Counted from the first letter of the stretch, positions 8,255 through 17,517 are shown. The stretch is DNA of 59,900 nucleotides from Acidobacteriota bacterium (GCA_021779935.1 JAJXZT010000067.1:1-59900); one strand, 5' to 3'. Notes: generated by a model not told the origin, from the sequence alone. Numbers and translations: made by a program.

Positions 8255-10034
8255 GGGACGTATGTCCTTTCTTAGGGAGCTTGATTTCAAGGCGAGTGCC
8301 ATGGCCGGGATGAGAATCGATGTTCAATTCGCCTCCAATACCGTGTACACGCTCTTTGATGATGGCTGGGCCCTTAGTGCTGCCAAGTAAATCGCGAAAT
8401 GACATATAACCGGAAAAATCGAAACCACGGCCATCGTCGGCGATGGTCAGTTTCCAATACCCATCTTCGTCATCGAAGGCGACGATGACGCTGCCGGCAT
8501 GGGCATGTTTCCGGACGTTAGCCAGGCCTTCCTGCACAATGCGAAGCAGTTCCCGGCAGGTGCGCGGCGAAATATTGACTTCCCCGGAGTGATCAGAAAC
8601 GAATCGGGCGATCATACCAGTATCGCGCCGGAAACGATCGACTAAATCAGCCATGTGGTCGAGCAACTGCTGCGGGCCCAGGTCGACGGGCTTCATCTGC
8701 TGCATGAGTTCGCGGAGGTTCAGTACCTCGCCGCGAAGCAGCGTCTGGATTTCGTCGAGTTCGGTTCCGATGCTTGGCATATCCCGTTCAGCACGACGGC
8801 GGAGTACATCGACGCGCATTTCCGCAGAGATCAAGGATTGAATGGCTCCGTCGTGCAATTCACGCGCCACCCTGGCACGTTCCATGGCGCCCACACGCGC
8901 CCGCAGCCTTCGAACAAGATAGACGCTGTAGGCGGCGGACATCGACTGCCGGAAGAGTAAATCGAGGAACCGCAGTTCCTTTTCCGCATTGCGGCCGGGG
9001 TCCCCGTTGACGATGATAAGCCGAACGCTCCATTCGTGGCCAAGTTCGTAACTGCTGCCGATGAGCGAGCGGACCTTGCCGCTGTAAAACGGAACATCGG
9101 GAATAGTTTCGGTTCCCAGAGACTCGCTGTAGCCACCATTTGCATCGACGGATGCACTGGCAATGTCGCCATTTGGCATCTGCGCTACGTAAAAGGTCCG
9201 AGGCCGGTTGCGCAACAGGTACGTCTCCGACTGCCGTGGCATCTCCGACACGGTGGGACGCACATCCGGGGCACCTGCAGCCTGGCTATTCCAGATAAAA
9301 ACACGATCCGTCGCCAAGTCCTGTGTAATTACAAACACGCGATCGGCACGAAAGATGCGAATGTATTCCGCAAAAGCTGCCTGCAAGGTCGCGGCCATGC
9401 CGTGTTCGGGACGTGCCGCGTTGAGCACACGGGTGATGACGGAGCTTTCCGCGCGCCGCTCCTTCTCATTTTCACCGAGGACGCCGACCAGGTAGCCGAT
9501 CGCCAGCAGGTAGGCGGAGCGGATGATGAGCCGATTGATTTCGAATTCACCGCCGAGTAACTCATGGAAAGGTTTGCTGGTGGCGGTGAGGAACATGGCT
9601 TCAAGATCAAGAAGCGCCACGCCGCCGATGGAAGTGAGCATGGTTTCCGGGAATCCCCAGCGGAAGGCGGCGCCGATATGGGCAAAGATGAAGAGCACGA
9701 AGAACGGGCTGCTGGGACCATGCGTGAAGAGCATGATGAGCGAGGGCAGCACAATGTCAATGACGTGCATGGTGATGCGTGCCGGCTCGGACGCGCCGCG
9801 GAAGCGAATCCAGACGAGCGCCAGGACGCTGTAGCAAAGCCAGAGAGTCAGGAAGGTGTAAACAGTGCGCGCATAGACTGTCGGCTCGGTCGGATCCATC
9901 ATGACGGCCGCAAGAGACAGAACAGTCAATACGATACGGGCGCCACTCAGGACCGTCTCAATGTGGAGACGCTCCGTCTGGGTAGGCACCGTGTGTAATC
10001 GCGTGAGATACCTGTAAGAGTTGGGCCAGCGCAC
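8244..10034 (-). CDS. NarX/DegS-type membrane sensor histidine kinase
   Basis: A 596-residue kinase. About five membrane helices lie between residues 28 and 186, then a GAF-like region (about 205-375). A HisKA_3 dimerisation domain follows with RELHDGAIQSL, whose His394 is the phosphorylation site, and a HATPase domain with VQEGLANVRKHA (N box), ADDGRGFD (G1) and GHGTRLEIKLP (G2). Start is GTG 10034, with no better ATG in the first 40 codons. It shares 11 bases with the regulator downstream. The signal may be sensed in the membrane or by the GAF-like region. Confidence 0.88.
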   Translation of the reverse strand: MRWPNSYRYLTRLHTVPTQTERLHIETVLSGARIVLTVLSLAAVMMDPTEPTVYARTVYTFLTLWLCYSVLALVWIRFRGASEPARITMHVIDIVLPSLIMLFTHGPSSPFFVLFIFAHIGAAFRWGFPETMLTSIGGVALLDLEAMFLTATSKPFHELLGGEFEINRLIIRSAYLLAIGYLVGVLGENEKERRAESSVITRVLNAARPEHGMAATLQAAFAEYIRIFRADRVFVITQDLATDRVFIWNSQAAGAPDVRPTVSEMPRQSETYLLRNRPRTFYVAQMPNGDIASASVDANGGYSESLGTETIPDVPFYSGKVRSLIGSSYELGHEWSVRLIIVNGDPGRNAEKELRFLDLLFRQSMSAAYSVYLVRRLRARVGAMERARVARELHDGAIQSLISAEMRVDVLRRRAERDMPSIGTELDEIQTLLRGEVLNLRELMQQMKPVDLGPQQLLDHMADLVDRFRRDTGMIARFVSDHSGEVNISPRTCRELLRIVQEGLANVRKHAHAGSVIVAFDDEDGYWKLTIADDGRGFDFSGYMSFRDLLGSTKGPAIIKERVHGIGGELNIDSHPGHGTRLEIKLPKKGHTSHGQ

Positions 10035-10454
10035 CAGTTTGATCTCAGCCTGACACGAGAGATGCGAGGATTATTTCGCAAAGTTGATGCATAGAGCAAC
10101 TGACGAATGAGAGGAATCGGCTGTCACGCCCCGGAGTGATACGGCTCACTGAATGAATGTGGGGTCAGACCTACGGTAGAGGCGTCGGAAAAGGCCGCCA
10201 GAAGCCACGGTGGCCGGCCGGCTCCCGGCAGGAAAAAGGCTGAAAGGCCGTCCGCCGGGCGGAGGAGTGCATGAAGTCACGTACGAAGCGTACGTGGCTG
10301 AAGGGCAGTGAGGCGGAGGATCAGAGACGTCGGAAACGCCCCGGAAAGCGCTACTTCAGCCGTAAAAAGAGATTGTCTCCAAGGGCGACGACTTGCCATA
10401 CTCCCGTTACGTATGTTCCCGCACTGGCCTCCGAGCTGAAAGGAGAAGCGAACC
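10035..10454. other. Intergenic region with hairpins, no gene assigned
   Basis: A 420-base gap between divergent genes. The half nearer 10455 is G-rich and structured: a perfect 8-bp hairpin CACGTACG-aag-CGTACGTG at 10278-10296, several GGAAA/GAAA-loop-like segments and GC-rich stems around 10190-10265. A 96-codon frame at 10271 overlaps the next gene and looks like a shadow. It may be a long 5' leader or a non-coding RNA; I do not match it to a known family. Confidence 0.35.
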
Positions 10455-10871
10455 ATGCTACGACAGGGATTTTTCAGGTTAGCGTTCGCGATTGCTCTCT
10501 TCGTACTGCTCTCGCTGACATTGGCGTCGGCACAAAGCGGCAGCACAACCCCGAAATATAACAAGGCCACCGAAACAAAGATCAAAGGAGTGGTTGACGA
10601 AGTAAAGATCATTCCCGGCGCCAACGAAGGGGTCCACCTGATGGTGAAGACCGACACAGAAACCATTCTGGTTCACGTGGGACCGGAGAAGTTTCTGGCG
10701 GCGATTGAAGTCAGCTTCGCCAAGGGCGACCAGGTGGAAGTGACAGGATCAAAGGTGAAAGATGCGGATGGCACGGACGAAATCCTGGCGCGCGAGATCG
10801 TGAAGGGCGATAACGTCATCGTATTGCGCGACGACAAGGGCGTGCCCGTGTGGATCGGTTGGAAGATGTAG
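10455..10871 (+). CDS. Exported small OB-fold-like protein, unknown function
   Basis: A 138-residue protein with a clean signal peptide (about residues 1-26, ending ASAQ). The mature part alternates short strands (KIKGVVDEVKII, HLMVKTDTETILVHVGP, GDQVEVTGSKV, ILAREIVKGDNVIVLRD), the pattern of a small OB-like beta barrel seen in several periplasmic proteins. No catalytic motif is visible. The start has AAAGGAGAAG upstream with good spacing. It stands alone behind a long structured leader. Confidence 0.72.
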   Translation: MLRQGFFRLAFAIALFVLLSLTLASAQSGSTTPKYNKATETKIKGVVDEVKIIPGANEGVHLMVKTDTETILVHVGPEKFLAAIEVSFAKGDQVEVTGSKVKDADGTDEILAREIVKGDNVIVLRDDKGVPVWIGWKM

Positions 10872-11005
10872 AACGCCCATGGATTGAAGGTTGTCAATCA
10901 ACCCATACTTTAGTGGTGGGCGATTTTCAGCGTCGGAAAAAATATCCGAAAAGGGAATGGCGGCAGAATGATCTGCGGTCATCGTGTTTCCGGAAGCAAA
11001 TTTGA

Positions 11006-11416
11006 CTAGCGCTTACGCTCGCGAGGGGAATTTGCATTGCCGTTTAGAACGACGGGCGTGCGACGCATGGGGACGAGCGCGCCTTCCTTGGGCGTGGCAG
11101 CCTGGGCTCGCGTCATCACTTCCTGCTGAACGTAGCGAACAAACTCCTGCATCTGCTGCTGCATCTGCTCCATCTTCTCGCGCATGTTGAGGATGATGCC
11201 GATACCGGCGATGTTCACGCCGAGGTCGCGCGCCAGGGAAAGAATGAACTCCAACCGCTTGAGGTCGTCCTCCGTGTAGAGCCGGGTGTTGCCCTCCGAA
11301 CGCGACGGCTTCAGCAATCCTTCGCGCTCATAGAGGCGGAGCGTCTGCGGATGGATGTCGTACATCTCCGCGACGACGGAGATCATGTATGCGCCTTTGC
11401 CTTTGCGTTTCGTCAT
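11006..11416 (-). CDS. hspR: HspR, MerR-family heat-shock repressor
   Basis: A 136-residue MerR-type regulator. The N-terminal winged helix (MISVVAEMYDIHPQTLRLYE, then GLLKPSRSEGNTRLYTEDD) matches HspR; a coiled coil with Met/Gln-rich heptads follows (EKMEQMQQQMQEFVRYVQQE). HspR binds HAIR inverted repeats and represses dnaK operons, often with DnaK as co-repressor. Here it is the last gene of the dnaK-cbpA cluster, and a HAIR-like site lies in the dnaK promoter, which together make the identity strong. RBS GAGGAAACTCG precedes ATG 11416. Confidence 0.9.
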   Translation of the reverse strand: MTKRKGKGAYMISVVAEMYDIHPQTLRLYEREGLLKPSRSEGNTRLYTEDDLKRLEFILSLARDLGVNIAGIGIILNMREKMEQMQQQMQEFVRYVQQEVMTRAQAATPKEGALVPMRRTPVVLNGNANSPRERKR

Positions 11417-11449
11417 CGAGTTTCCTCGTCGTGTCCTTGAGCTTGCCCG

Positions 11450-11971
11450 TCAACCATGAATAGCCAGCCACTTCTCGCGTGAAATCTGGTAGACCAGAGT
11501 CTGAAAGTCGTGCCACCTGATCTCGCGATCGATGCTCAGACCATTCTTCTCGGCCACGCGGCGGGAGGCCAGGTTTTCCGGACGAATTAGCGAGATCACG
11601 TGCGTCACGCCGGTGTTCTCAAACGCATATTTCATCGACCCGCGTGCCGTTTCCGTGGCATACCCGCGCTTCCATTGGTCGCGCCGGACCTGGTAGCCGA
11701 CTTCAAGCTCCGTCCCGCGATCGGTCTCCTGCCAGACCGGCCCGCCGGAGCCGATCAGTTCCCCAGTTTCCCGCAACGTAATCGCAAACAAGCCGAACCC
11801 ATGATCGGCGTAACGCTTGCGATTGCGGTCGATCCACTCTCGCGTTCTTTGCTCGTCGAATACTCCGCCGTACACCCACATCAGTTCTGCGTCCGCGTGG
11901 ATGAGCCGTAGAGCATCGAAATCGTCAGGCACTAACGGCCGCAATATGAGCCGTTCGGTATCAATCGTCAT
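11450..11971 (-). CDS. GNAT-family N-acetyltransferase (RimJ/RimL type)
   Basis: A 173-residue acetyltransferase. It opens with MTIDTERLILRPL, the usual start of RimJ/RimL-like members; the acetyl-CoA loop lies in YQVRRDQWKRGYATET, and ENLASRRVAEKNGL is the typical C-terminal helix. The longer frame (to 12271) runs back over cbpA and is rejected. It sits between cbpA and hspR on the same strand with short gaps, so it probably rides the heat-shock transcript. The acceptor (a protein N terminus or a small molecule) is unknown. Confidence 0.85.
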   Translation of the reverse strand: MTIDTERLILRPLVPDDFDALRLIHADAELMWVYGGVFDEQRTREWIDRNRKRYADHGFGLFAITLRETGELIGSGGPVWQETDRGTELEVGYQVRRDQWKRGYATETARGSMKYAFENTGVTHVISLIRPENLASRRVAEKNGLSIDREIRWHDFQTLVYQISREKWLAIHG

Positions 11972-11997
11972 TCGTAAATCGACAATCGTAAATTCTT

Positions 11998-13020
11998 CTA
12001 AACCTTGCGGAACAGCTCCGCCCGCGGGTCTTCCGGCTGAAGCTTTTCCAGTTTCTGCCAGAGTTCCTTGGCGGCCACGTTCTGCACTTCGGGGACAACG
12101 ATTTTCAACTCGACGATCTGGTCGCCAGTGGCGCCGTTGTGCGTGGCCGACTTCACGCCTTTCTCGCGCATGCGGAGTTTCTGGCCGCTCTGCGTGCCGG
12201 GAGGGATGCGAAGCTGGGCGCGGCCGTCGATGGTGGGGACTTCCACCTTGGAGCCGAGCGCGGCCTCCCATGGCATGACCGGGACGGTGATGTAAATGTC
12301 GTCGCCTTCGCGGCGGAAGACCGGATGCGGCTCAATGTTGATGACCAGGTAGAGGTCGCCATGAGGACCGCTGCGCAGGCCCGGGTTGCCCTTGTTGGCG
12401 AGGCGTATGCGCTGGCCGTCGCGCGTGCCGGGCTTGATGTTGACGCGCAGCGACTCGGTCTTCATGCGGCCTTGCGGGTCAGGACGCTGGATCTGGAGAT
12501 TGACTTCGCCGCCGCGAATAGCCTGCCAGAAGGGCACGTGGACCTGGTATTCAAGATCGGTGCCGGCCTCGGGCCCGTGCTGTTGCGCGCCGAATCCGCC
12601 GCCGAACATTCCGGAGAAGATATCGCGGAAGCCGCGCCCGCCCTGTTGCGTCGCCTGGGAGAAATCGAAGTTGCTGAAGTCGAAGGGTACTTCCTGCGCG
12701 CCGCCACGCGAGGCGCCTCCGCCGGGGAATCCGCCGCCAACGCCCTGGCCGCCGCCGCGCGCGTAGGCCTCGGCGGTTGCCGGGTCGATATTGTCAGAGT
12801 AAAAGCCGACCTGGTCGTATATCTTTCGCTTCCTGGGATCGCTGAGAACGTCGTTGGCCTCGGAGAGTTCCTTGAACTTCTCCTCGGCGCGCTTGTTGTT
12901 GGGGTTGACGTCGGGATGATACTTGCGCGCGAGTTTGCGGAAGGCCTTGCGGATCTCGTCCGCAGTCGCGGTCTTCTTGACTCCAAGAATTGCGTAATAG
13001 TCTTTTTGTTGGTTGGCCAT
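11998..13020 (-). CDS. cbpA: DnaJ/CbpA-type Hsp40 co-chaperone
   Basis: A 340-residue Hsp40. Residues 6-70 are the J domain with the KYHPDVNP catalytic HPD loop that stimulates DnaK ATPase. A Gly/Phe-rich linker follows (about 85-150), then two beta-barrel substrate-binding domains. The four CxxCxGxG zinc motifs of type I DnaJ are absent, so it is the CbpA (type II-like) kind. It is encoded downstream of dnaK with two small genes between; no grpE is seen in the cluster. Confidence 0.9.
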   Translation of the reverse strand: MANQQKDYYAILGVKKTATADEIRKAFRKLARKYHPDVNPNNKRAEEKFKELSEANDVLSDPRKRKIYDQVGFYSDNIDPATAEAYARGGGQGVGGGFPGGGASRGGAQEVPFDFSNFDFSQATQQGGRGFRDIFSGMFGGGFGAQQHGPEAGTDLEYQVHVPFWQAIRGGEVNLQIQRPDPQGRMKTESLRVNIKPGTRDGQRIRLANKGNPGLRSGPHGDLYLVINIEPHPVFRREGDDIYITVPVMPWEAALGSKVEVPTIDGRAQLRIPPGTQSGQKLRMREKGVKSATHNGATGDQIVELKIVVPEVQNVAAKELWQKLEKLQPEDPRAELFRKV

Positions 13021-13051
13021 TATCCAGTTTCGTACGCAAGTTTGCTGTTGC

Positions 13052-13069
13052 GAGTTTCAAGTTTCAAGT
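13052..13069. repeat. Heptamer repeat AGTTTCA
   Basis: About two and a half copies of a 7-base unit AGTTTCA just upstream of cbpA. The same unit recurs at 13641, 29755 and 38309. Confidence 0.55.
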
Positions 13070-13096
13070 AAGAAGCAAGATGCGGCTCAAGACCCG

Positions 13097-13627
13097 TTAC
13101 TCTTTTCCTGTCGGTTTCCTGGCGGCTTCCGGTTTTGGCGGTTCGATCTTTGTCGCCTGCCAGTTTACAGCCTGCCATTTTCCATCGCGCTTCACGAACG
13201 TTCCCGAGTTGCGGTAGTAGTCCGTTGTGTCGCCGGAGTGGGCGACGAGCTTGAAGTCGAGTACGGCGACGTTGCCGTACTGGCGCACCTGCACGTCTTC
13301 GGCTCCGTAGGAATCCTTATCGGTATATTTTGCGCCCTTGGCGGCAGCTTCGCGGACGGACTTCATGATCTCGGCCTTGGTGCGGACGACGCCGGTGGCG
13401 CCGACATAGACGAGATCGCTGGCCCAGAAGCGGTCGTGCATCGCCGGGTCGTTCACCTTGGAGAGAAACTCGTGGAGCAGGCTGGAGATTTCAGCCTGTG
13501 CGCGCACGGCGGTGGAGCCGGCGACCGCACCCTTGCCGGACGGCCTTACACCCTGCGCCGCGGCATCGCCCGTGGCGAGCGCGCCAATGAGCAGGATCAT
13601 GGCAACTGCCTGAGGAATCTTCTGCAT
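13097..13627 (-). CDS. Exported SnoaL/NTF2-like (DUF4440-type) protein
   Basis: A 176-residue protein with a signal peptide (MQKIPQAVAMILLIGALATG, cleavage near AAAQG). The rest has the NTF2-like cone pattern: FLSKVNDPAMHDRFWASDLV, a Gly-rich turn, then VAVLDFKLVAHSGDT and YYRNSGTFVKRDGKWQAVNW, the usual end of DUF4440 proteins. These small folds bind or turn over varied ligands and no activity can be assigned. It lies inside the dnaK-hspR cluster, an unusual place for a periplasmic protein. Confidence 0.78.
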   Translation of the reverse strand: MQKIPQAVAMILLIGALATGDAAAQGVRPSGKGAVAGSTAVRAQAEISSLLHEFLSKVNDPAMHDRFWASDLVYVGATGVVRTKAEIMKSVREAAAKGAKYTDKDSYGAEDVQVRQYGNVAVLDFKLVAHSGDTTDYYRNSGTFVKRDGKWQAVNWQATKIEPPKPEAARKPTGKE

Positions 13628-13640
13628 AAAGCCTCACGGA

Positions 13641-13670
13641 AGTTTCAAGTTTCAGGTTTCGAGTTTCAAG
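13641..13670. repeat. Heptamer repeat AGTTTCR, four copies
   Basis: AGTTTCA, AGTTTCA, GGTTTCG, AGTTTCA in direct tandem, in the gap upstream of the SnoaL-like gene. It belongs to the same repeat family as 13052, 29755 and 38309. Confidence 0.65.
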
Positions 13671-13689
13671 CAAAAACCGGAAACAGCGT

Positions 13690-13872
13690 TTAGTTCATTG
13701 TCTGCCGATAGTCCGGTTCAAAATACATGAACATATCCGCGAATGCGGAAGCACCGTCGTCAAAAACCCGCACAGGCCGAAGACCGGTACTCGTTGGAGT
13801 CGACAACGTCCAGCCATCTTCGCTGGAGTTGAAATTCAGTAAGTACATCTTGCCGTTTACTTCGAAATGCAT
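13690..13872 (-). CDS. Small hypothetical protein between dnaK and cbpA
   Basis: A 60-residue frame beginning MHFEVNGKMYLLNF, an amphipathic beta pattern, ending YFEPDYRQTMN. ATG 13872 is used rather than GTG 13878; AGGG lies upstream. It shows no signal, membrane helix or known motif. It is read in the same direction as dnaK and could be a minor member of that transcript. Short length makes the call uncertain. Confidence 0.45.
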   Translation of the reverse strand: MHFEVNGKMYLLNFNSSEDGWTLSTPTSTGLRPVRVFDDGASAFADMFMYFEPDYRQTMN

Positions 13873-13879
13873 GATCACC

Positions 13880-13905
13880 CTAAAGCTACTAACTAAAGCT
13901 ACTAA
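13880..13905. repeat. Tandem 13-bp repeat
   Basis: CTAAAGCTACTAA occurs twice head to tail and is followed by degenerate GCTGCTAAG-like units to about 13926, in the gap between dnaK and the small gene. Confidence 0.7.
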
Positions 13906-13954
13906 GCTGCTAAGTCACTGAGCTGCGAAAAACCTTAAGCAGCGAGTTATGCAG

Positions 13955-13974
13955 AAGGGGCGCTCGCGCGCCCC
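13955..13974 (-). terminator. Hairpin after dnaK
   Basis: On the minus strand GGGGCGC, loop GCGA (a GNRA tetraloop), GCGCCCC, then TT. The U tract is weak, so it may be a partial terminator or a processing/stability hairpin that lowers expression of the genes after dnaK. Confidence 0.5.
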
Positions 13975-14003
13975 CTCCATCGCAATGCACCTCTGTTGGG
14001 CGC

Positions 14004-15938
14004 TTAATTCTTCTTGCTGTCGTCGACGTCGACGTACTCGGCGTCGATCACGCCATCGTCCTTCTTGTGGCCTGCGTCGGCGGCGCCGCCATCGGTTGGA
14101 CCAGCCTGCGGACCGGGACCGGGCTGGGCCTGCGCCGAGGTCGCCTTGTACATGGCTTCCGCCAACTTGTGCGAGGCAGCCTGGAGCCGGTCGCGCGCTC
14201 CCTGCATGACCTTGATGTCGCTGCCCTCGAGCGCCTTCTTGGCGTCGCCCAGGGCATTTTCGACATCGCCACGCTCGGCGCCGGAGATCTTGTCGCCGTT
14301 CTCGCGCAGCATCTTTTCAATCTGGTAGACCATGCCGTCAAGTTGGTTGCGAGTTTCGATCTCGTCGCGCTTCGCCTTGTCCTCGGAGGAGTGGGCTTCG
14401 GCTTCCTTCGCCATCTGCTCGACCTCTTCCTTGCTCAAGCCGGAAGAAGAAGTGATGGTGATCTTCTGGTCCTTGCCGGTCGCCATGTCCTTGGCGGCGA
14501 CGTTGAGGATGCCGTTTGCGTCGATGTCGAATGTGACCTCGATCTGCGGCACGCCTCGCGGAGCCATCGGAATTCCATTCAAATGGAATTTGCCGAGAGT
14601 GCGGTTCTGCGCAGCCATTGGCCGTTCACCCTGCAGGACGTGGACTTCGACGGAAGTCTGGCTGTCAGCCGCCGTGGAGAAGACCTCGGTCTTGCGCGTC
14701 GGAATGGTGGTGTTGCGCGGGATCATCGTCGTCGCCACGCCGCCCAGCGTCTCTATGGAGAGCGTAAGGGGAGTGACGTCGAGCAGCAGCAGGTCTTTCA
14801 CTTCACCCTGCAACACGCCGCCCTGAATGGCCGCGCCGACTGCAACGACTTCGTCCGGGTTGACGCCCTTGTGTGGCTCCCGGCCGAAGGTTTTCTTCAC
14901 CAATTCCTGGATGAAGGGCATGCGCGTCTGACCGCCGACGAGAACCACTTCGTCGATCTGACCGGCGGTGACGCCCGCATCCTTCATGGCGTTTTCGCAC
15001 GGCTTGACGGAGCGCTCGACGATGTCGCGAACCATTTCTTCGAGCTTGGAACGGGTGAGCGTCTTCACCAGATGCTTGGGACCGGAGGCATCAGCCGTGA
15101 TGAACGGCAAGTTGATCTCGGTCTGCATGGTGGTGGAGAGCTCAATCTTGGCGCGCTCGGCGGCGTCACGAAGACGCTGGAGGGCCATTTCATTGCCCTT
15201 GCCGCGCAGGTCAAGGCCTTCGTCCTTCTTGAACTCTTCGATAAGCCAGTCGACAACGCGCTGGTCGAGGTTGTCGCCGCCAAGGTGCGTATCGCCATTG
15301 GTCGACTTGACTTCGATGACGCCTTCGCCAACTTCGAGGATCGAAATGTCGAAGGTGCCGCCGCCGAAGTCGTATACCGCGATGGTCTCATCCTTCTTCT
15401 TGTCGAGGCCATAGGCAAGCGCCGCTGCCGTGGGCTCGTTGATGATGCGCTTGACGTCGAGACCGGCAATCTTGCCGGCGTCTTTGGTGGCCTGACGCTG
15501 CGCGTCGTTGAAGTAAGCCGGGACGGTGATGACGGCGTCGGTGACGGTCTCGCCAAGGTAGTCCTCGGCTGCCTTCTTTAGTTTCTGCAAAATCAACGCG
15601 GAGAGCTGGGGCGGAGTGTAGTCCTTGCCCTGCGCGAGGATGGCGACGTGATCGCCCGACTGGACGACCTTGTAGGGCACCATCTTCATCTCTTCGTTGA
15701 CTTCGTCAAAACGGCGTCCCATGAACCGCTTGATGGAGTAAATCGTGTTTTCCGGGTTGGTGATCGCCTGGCGCTTCGCCACCTGGCCGACCAAACGCTC
15801 GCCGGTCTTGGTGATGGCGACCACGGAAGGCGTGGTGCGGCCACCTTCTTCGTTGGCAATGACCTTGGGCTCACCGCCTTCCATAACGGCTACCACGGAG
15901 TTCGTGGTGCCAAGATCGATGCCGATAATTTTTGCCAT
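14004..15938 (-). CDS. dnaK: Chaperone DnaK (Hsp70)
   Basis: A 644-residue Hsp70. The nucleotide-binding domain has [13 protein letters not shown] (phosphate 1), [17 protein letters not shown] (phosphate 2) and [17 protein letters not shown] (adenosine loop); the substrate-binding domain begins after [14 protein letters not shown]; the tail ends in acidic residues after a Gly/Pro/Ala-rich stretch. It folds and protects proteins with Hsp40 and GrpE. TAGGAGG precedes ATG 15938 by 9 bases. Transcription is likely from the sigma-70 promoter at 16054-16082, overlapped by an HspR site. Confidence 0.98.
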   Translation of the reverse strand: MAKIIGIDLGTTNSVVAVMEGGEPKVIANEEGGRTTPSVVAITKTGERLVGQVAKRQAITNPENTIYSIKRFMGRRFDEVNEEMKMVPYKVVQSGDHVAILAQGKDYTPPQLSALILQKLKKAAEDYLGETVTDAVITVPAYFNDAQRQATKDAGKIAGLDVKRIINEPTAAALAYGLDKKKDETIAVYDFGGGTFDISILEVGEGVIEVKSTNGDTHLGGDNLDQRVVDWLIEEFKKDEGLDLRGKGNEMALQRLRDAAERAKIELSTTMQTEINLPFITADASGPKHLVKTLTRSKLEEMVRDIVERSVKPCENAMKDAGVTAGQIDEVVLVGGQTRMPFIQELVKKTFGREPHKGVNPDEVVAVGAAIQGGVLQGEVKDLLLLDVTPLTLSIETLGGVATTMIPRNTTIPTRKTEVFSTAADSQTSVEVHVLQGERPMAAQNRTLGKFHLNGIPMAPRGVPQIEVTFDIDANGILNVAAKDMATGKDQKITITSSSGLSKEEVEQMAKEAEAHSSEDKAKRDEIETRNQLDGMVYQIEKMLRENGDKISGAERGDVENALGDAKKALEGSDIKVMQGARDRLQAASHKLAEAMYKATSAQAQPGPGPQAGPTDGGAADAGHKKDDGVIDAEYVDVDDSKKN

Positions 15939-16053
15939 TGGAGCCTGCCTCCTACTGAGTTCTGAAGCCCGGAACGATATGCGTCGGGGCTGATGCCGTA
16001 AAAGCTATGCAACGAGAGCGATTTGAGGTCAACGTTGGCCTATTACGGGTTGC

Positions 16054-16082
16054 ATCATAGAACTTGAGTGTTCTGTTGTCAA
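16054..16082 (-). promoter_or_regulatory. Sigma-70 promoter of dnaK
   Basis: On the minus strand TTGACA (16082-16077), 17 bases, TATGAT (16059-16054). This is a near-consensus housekeeping promoter, placing a start near 16047 and a leader of about 110 bases before dnaK. Confidence 0.75.
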
Positions 16083-16083
16083 G
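16063..16083. promoter_or_regulatory. HAIR-like HspR operator
   Basis: CTTGAGT, 7 bases, TGTCAAG. The known HAIR consensus is CTTGAGT-N7-ACTCAAG; the left half is perfect and the right half matches 5 of 7. It covers the -35 element and most of the spacer of the dnaK promoter, so HspR bound here would block RNA polymerase. The hspR gene lies at the far end of the same cluster, closing a feedback loop. Confidence 0.78.
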
Positions 16084-16179
16084 TTATTGGATGAGTTGGA
16101 AGCGGTGAAAGATGCACGAATATGGGGTTTGACGAAGCCACGGAGGATGCTATTATCCATCGTTCTTTCAGCGACTTAG

Positions 16180-17517
16180 ATGAAAAAGAAAACCCTCAAT
16201 CGACGCCTGACAATTTTGCCGCTGATGATGGCGACCTACTTCATGGTCTCCGGGGGACCCTACGGGCTGGAAGACTTGATTGGAGGGGCGGGCTACGGGT
16301 GGGCGATCGCAATTCTGATCATCACGCCGTTGATCTGGAGTCTGCCGACTGGATTAATGGTCGCGGAGCTGTCGTCGGCCGTTCCGGACGAGGGTGGGTA
16401 CTACGTGTGGGTTCGTCGGGCGCTGGGGCCGTTCTGGGGCTTCCAGGAGTCGTGGCTGTCGCTGGCGGCCAGCATTTTTGACATGGCGATCTATCCGACG
16501 CTGTTCGTGCTCTACCTGCAACGGTTGTGGCCGTGGGCGGGAGAGGGCGGACATGCGGTGGTGGTGGGCGCGGCGATGATCGTGTTGTGCACGGCGTGGA
16601 ACCTGGCGGGAGCAAGCGCCGTAGGCGAAGGGTCGGCATGGATGGGGCTGGTCCTGCTGGCGCCGTTCGCGGTGGTGTCGGCCGTGGCCGTGATGCATCC
16701 CGGAGCGGTGACGCACCATGCGGCGGGAAACCGCGATCTGCTGGGCGGATTGATGATCGCGATGTGGAATTACATGGGCTGGGACAATGCGTCGACGGTG
16801 GCGGGGGAAGTGGAACGTCCACAGAAGACGTATCCGATTGCGATCCTGGGAGCAGTGGCGCTGGTGACGGTGACGTACCTGGTGCCGGTGGCGGCGATGG
16901 CGTGGGCGAGGGTTCCGCTGACGGCCTGGCAGGACGGCGCGTGGGCTGACGTGGCGGGGATGATTGCCGGACACTGGGCGGAAGTTGCGGTTGTCGTCGG
17001 AGGCATTCTCAGCGCGGTGGGCATCTTCAATGCACTGGTGATGTCGTACACGCGGCTGCCGGCAGTGATGGCGCAGGATGGATATCTGCCGAAAATATTG
17101 GCGAAAACGTCGGCGCGGACCGAAGTGCCGTATGTGTCGGTGGTGGTGTGTGCGGCGGCGTGGATGCTGTCGCTGGGGTTGAGCTTTACGCACCTGGTGC
17201 TGCTGGACATGCTGCTCTATGGGCTGAGCCTGGTGCTGGAGTTTGCGGCGCTGGTGGCATTGCGCGTGAAGGAACCGCAACTGGCGCGGCCGTTCCGAGT
17301 GCCGGGAGGAACATGGGCGGCACTGCTGCTGGGAGTGCCTCCGACTGTGCTTGTGCTGCTGGGCATTGTGCGCAATCGCAGCGAACGGCTGGGAGATGTG
17401 AGTGCGTTCACGCTGGGCGCGGCGGTGGTGGCGCTGGGGTGCGCATTCTATGCCATTGCGCGCTGGAGGAAGGTACGCGCCGATGTGACTGGCTTAGCCG
17501 AGACAAAAGCGGATTGA
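16180..17517 (+). CDS. APC-superfamily amino acid permease
   Basis: A 445-residue membrane protein with about 12 hydrophobic segments. It opens with the helix-1 region TILPLMMATYFMVSGGPYGL and carries the helix-1/2 SGGPYG unwound motif typical of amino acid/polyamine antiporters of the APC family. It likely moves amino acids by H+ or Na+ symport or exchange; substrate is not readable. It starts 240 bases from dnaK on the opposite strand; no strong SD is seen before ATG 16180, which suggests a short or leaderless 5' end. Confidence 0.85.
   Translation: MKKKTLNRRLTILPLMMATYFMVSGGPYGLEDLIGGAGYGWAIAILIITPLIWSLPTGLMVAELSSAVPDEGGYYVWVRRALGPFWGFQESWLSLAASIFDMAIYPTLFVLYLQRLWPWAGEGGHAVVVGAAMIVLCTAWNLAGASAVGEGSAWMGLVLLAPFAVVSAVAVMHPGAVTHHAAGNRDLLGGLMIAMWNYMGWDNASTVAGEVERPQKTYPIAILGAVALVTVTYLVPVAAMAWARVPLTAWQDGAWADVAGMIAGHWAEVAVVVGGILSAVGIFNALVMSYTRLPAVMAQDGYLPKILAKTSARTEVPYVSVVVCAAAWMLSLGLSFTHLVLLDMLLYGLSLVLEFAALVALRVKEPQLARPFRVPGGTWAALLLGVPPTVLVLLGIVRNRSERLGDVSAFTLGAAVVALGCAFYAIARWRKVRADVTGLAETKAD

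Noticed and set aside
10271-10561. 96-codon frame before the OB-like gene
   Set aside because: Very basic, overlaps the start of the exported protein in another frame and crosses the structured leader.
14067-15581. 504-codon plus-strand frame
   Set aside because: Antisense shadow of dnaK, a common effect in high-GC genomes.
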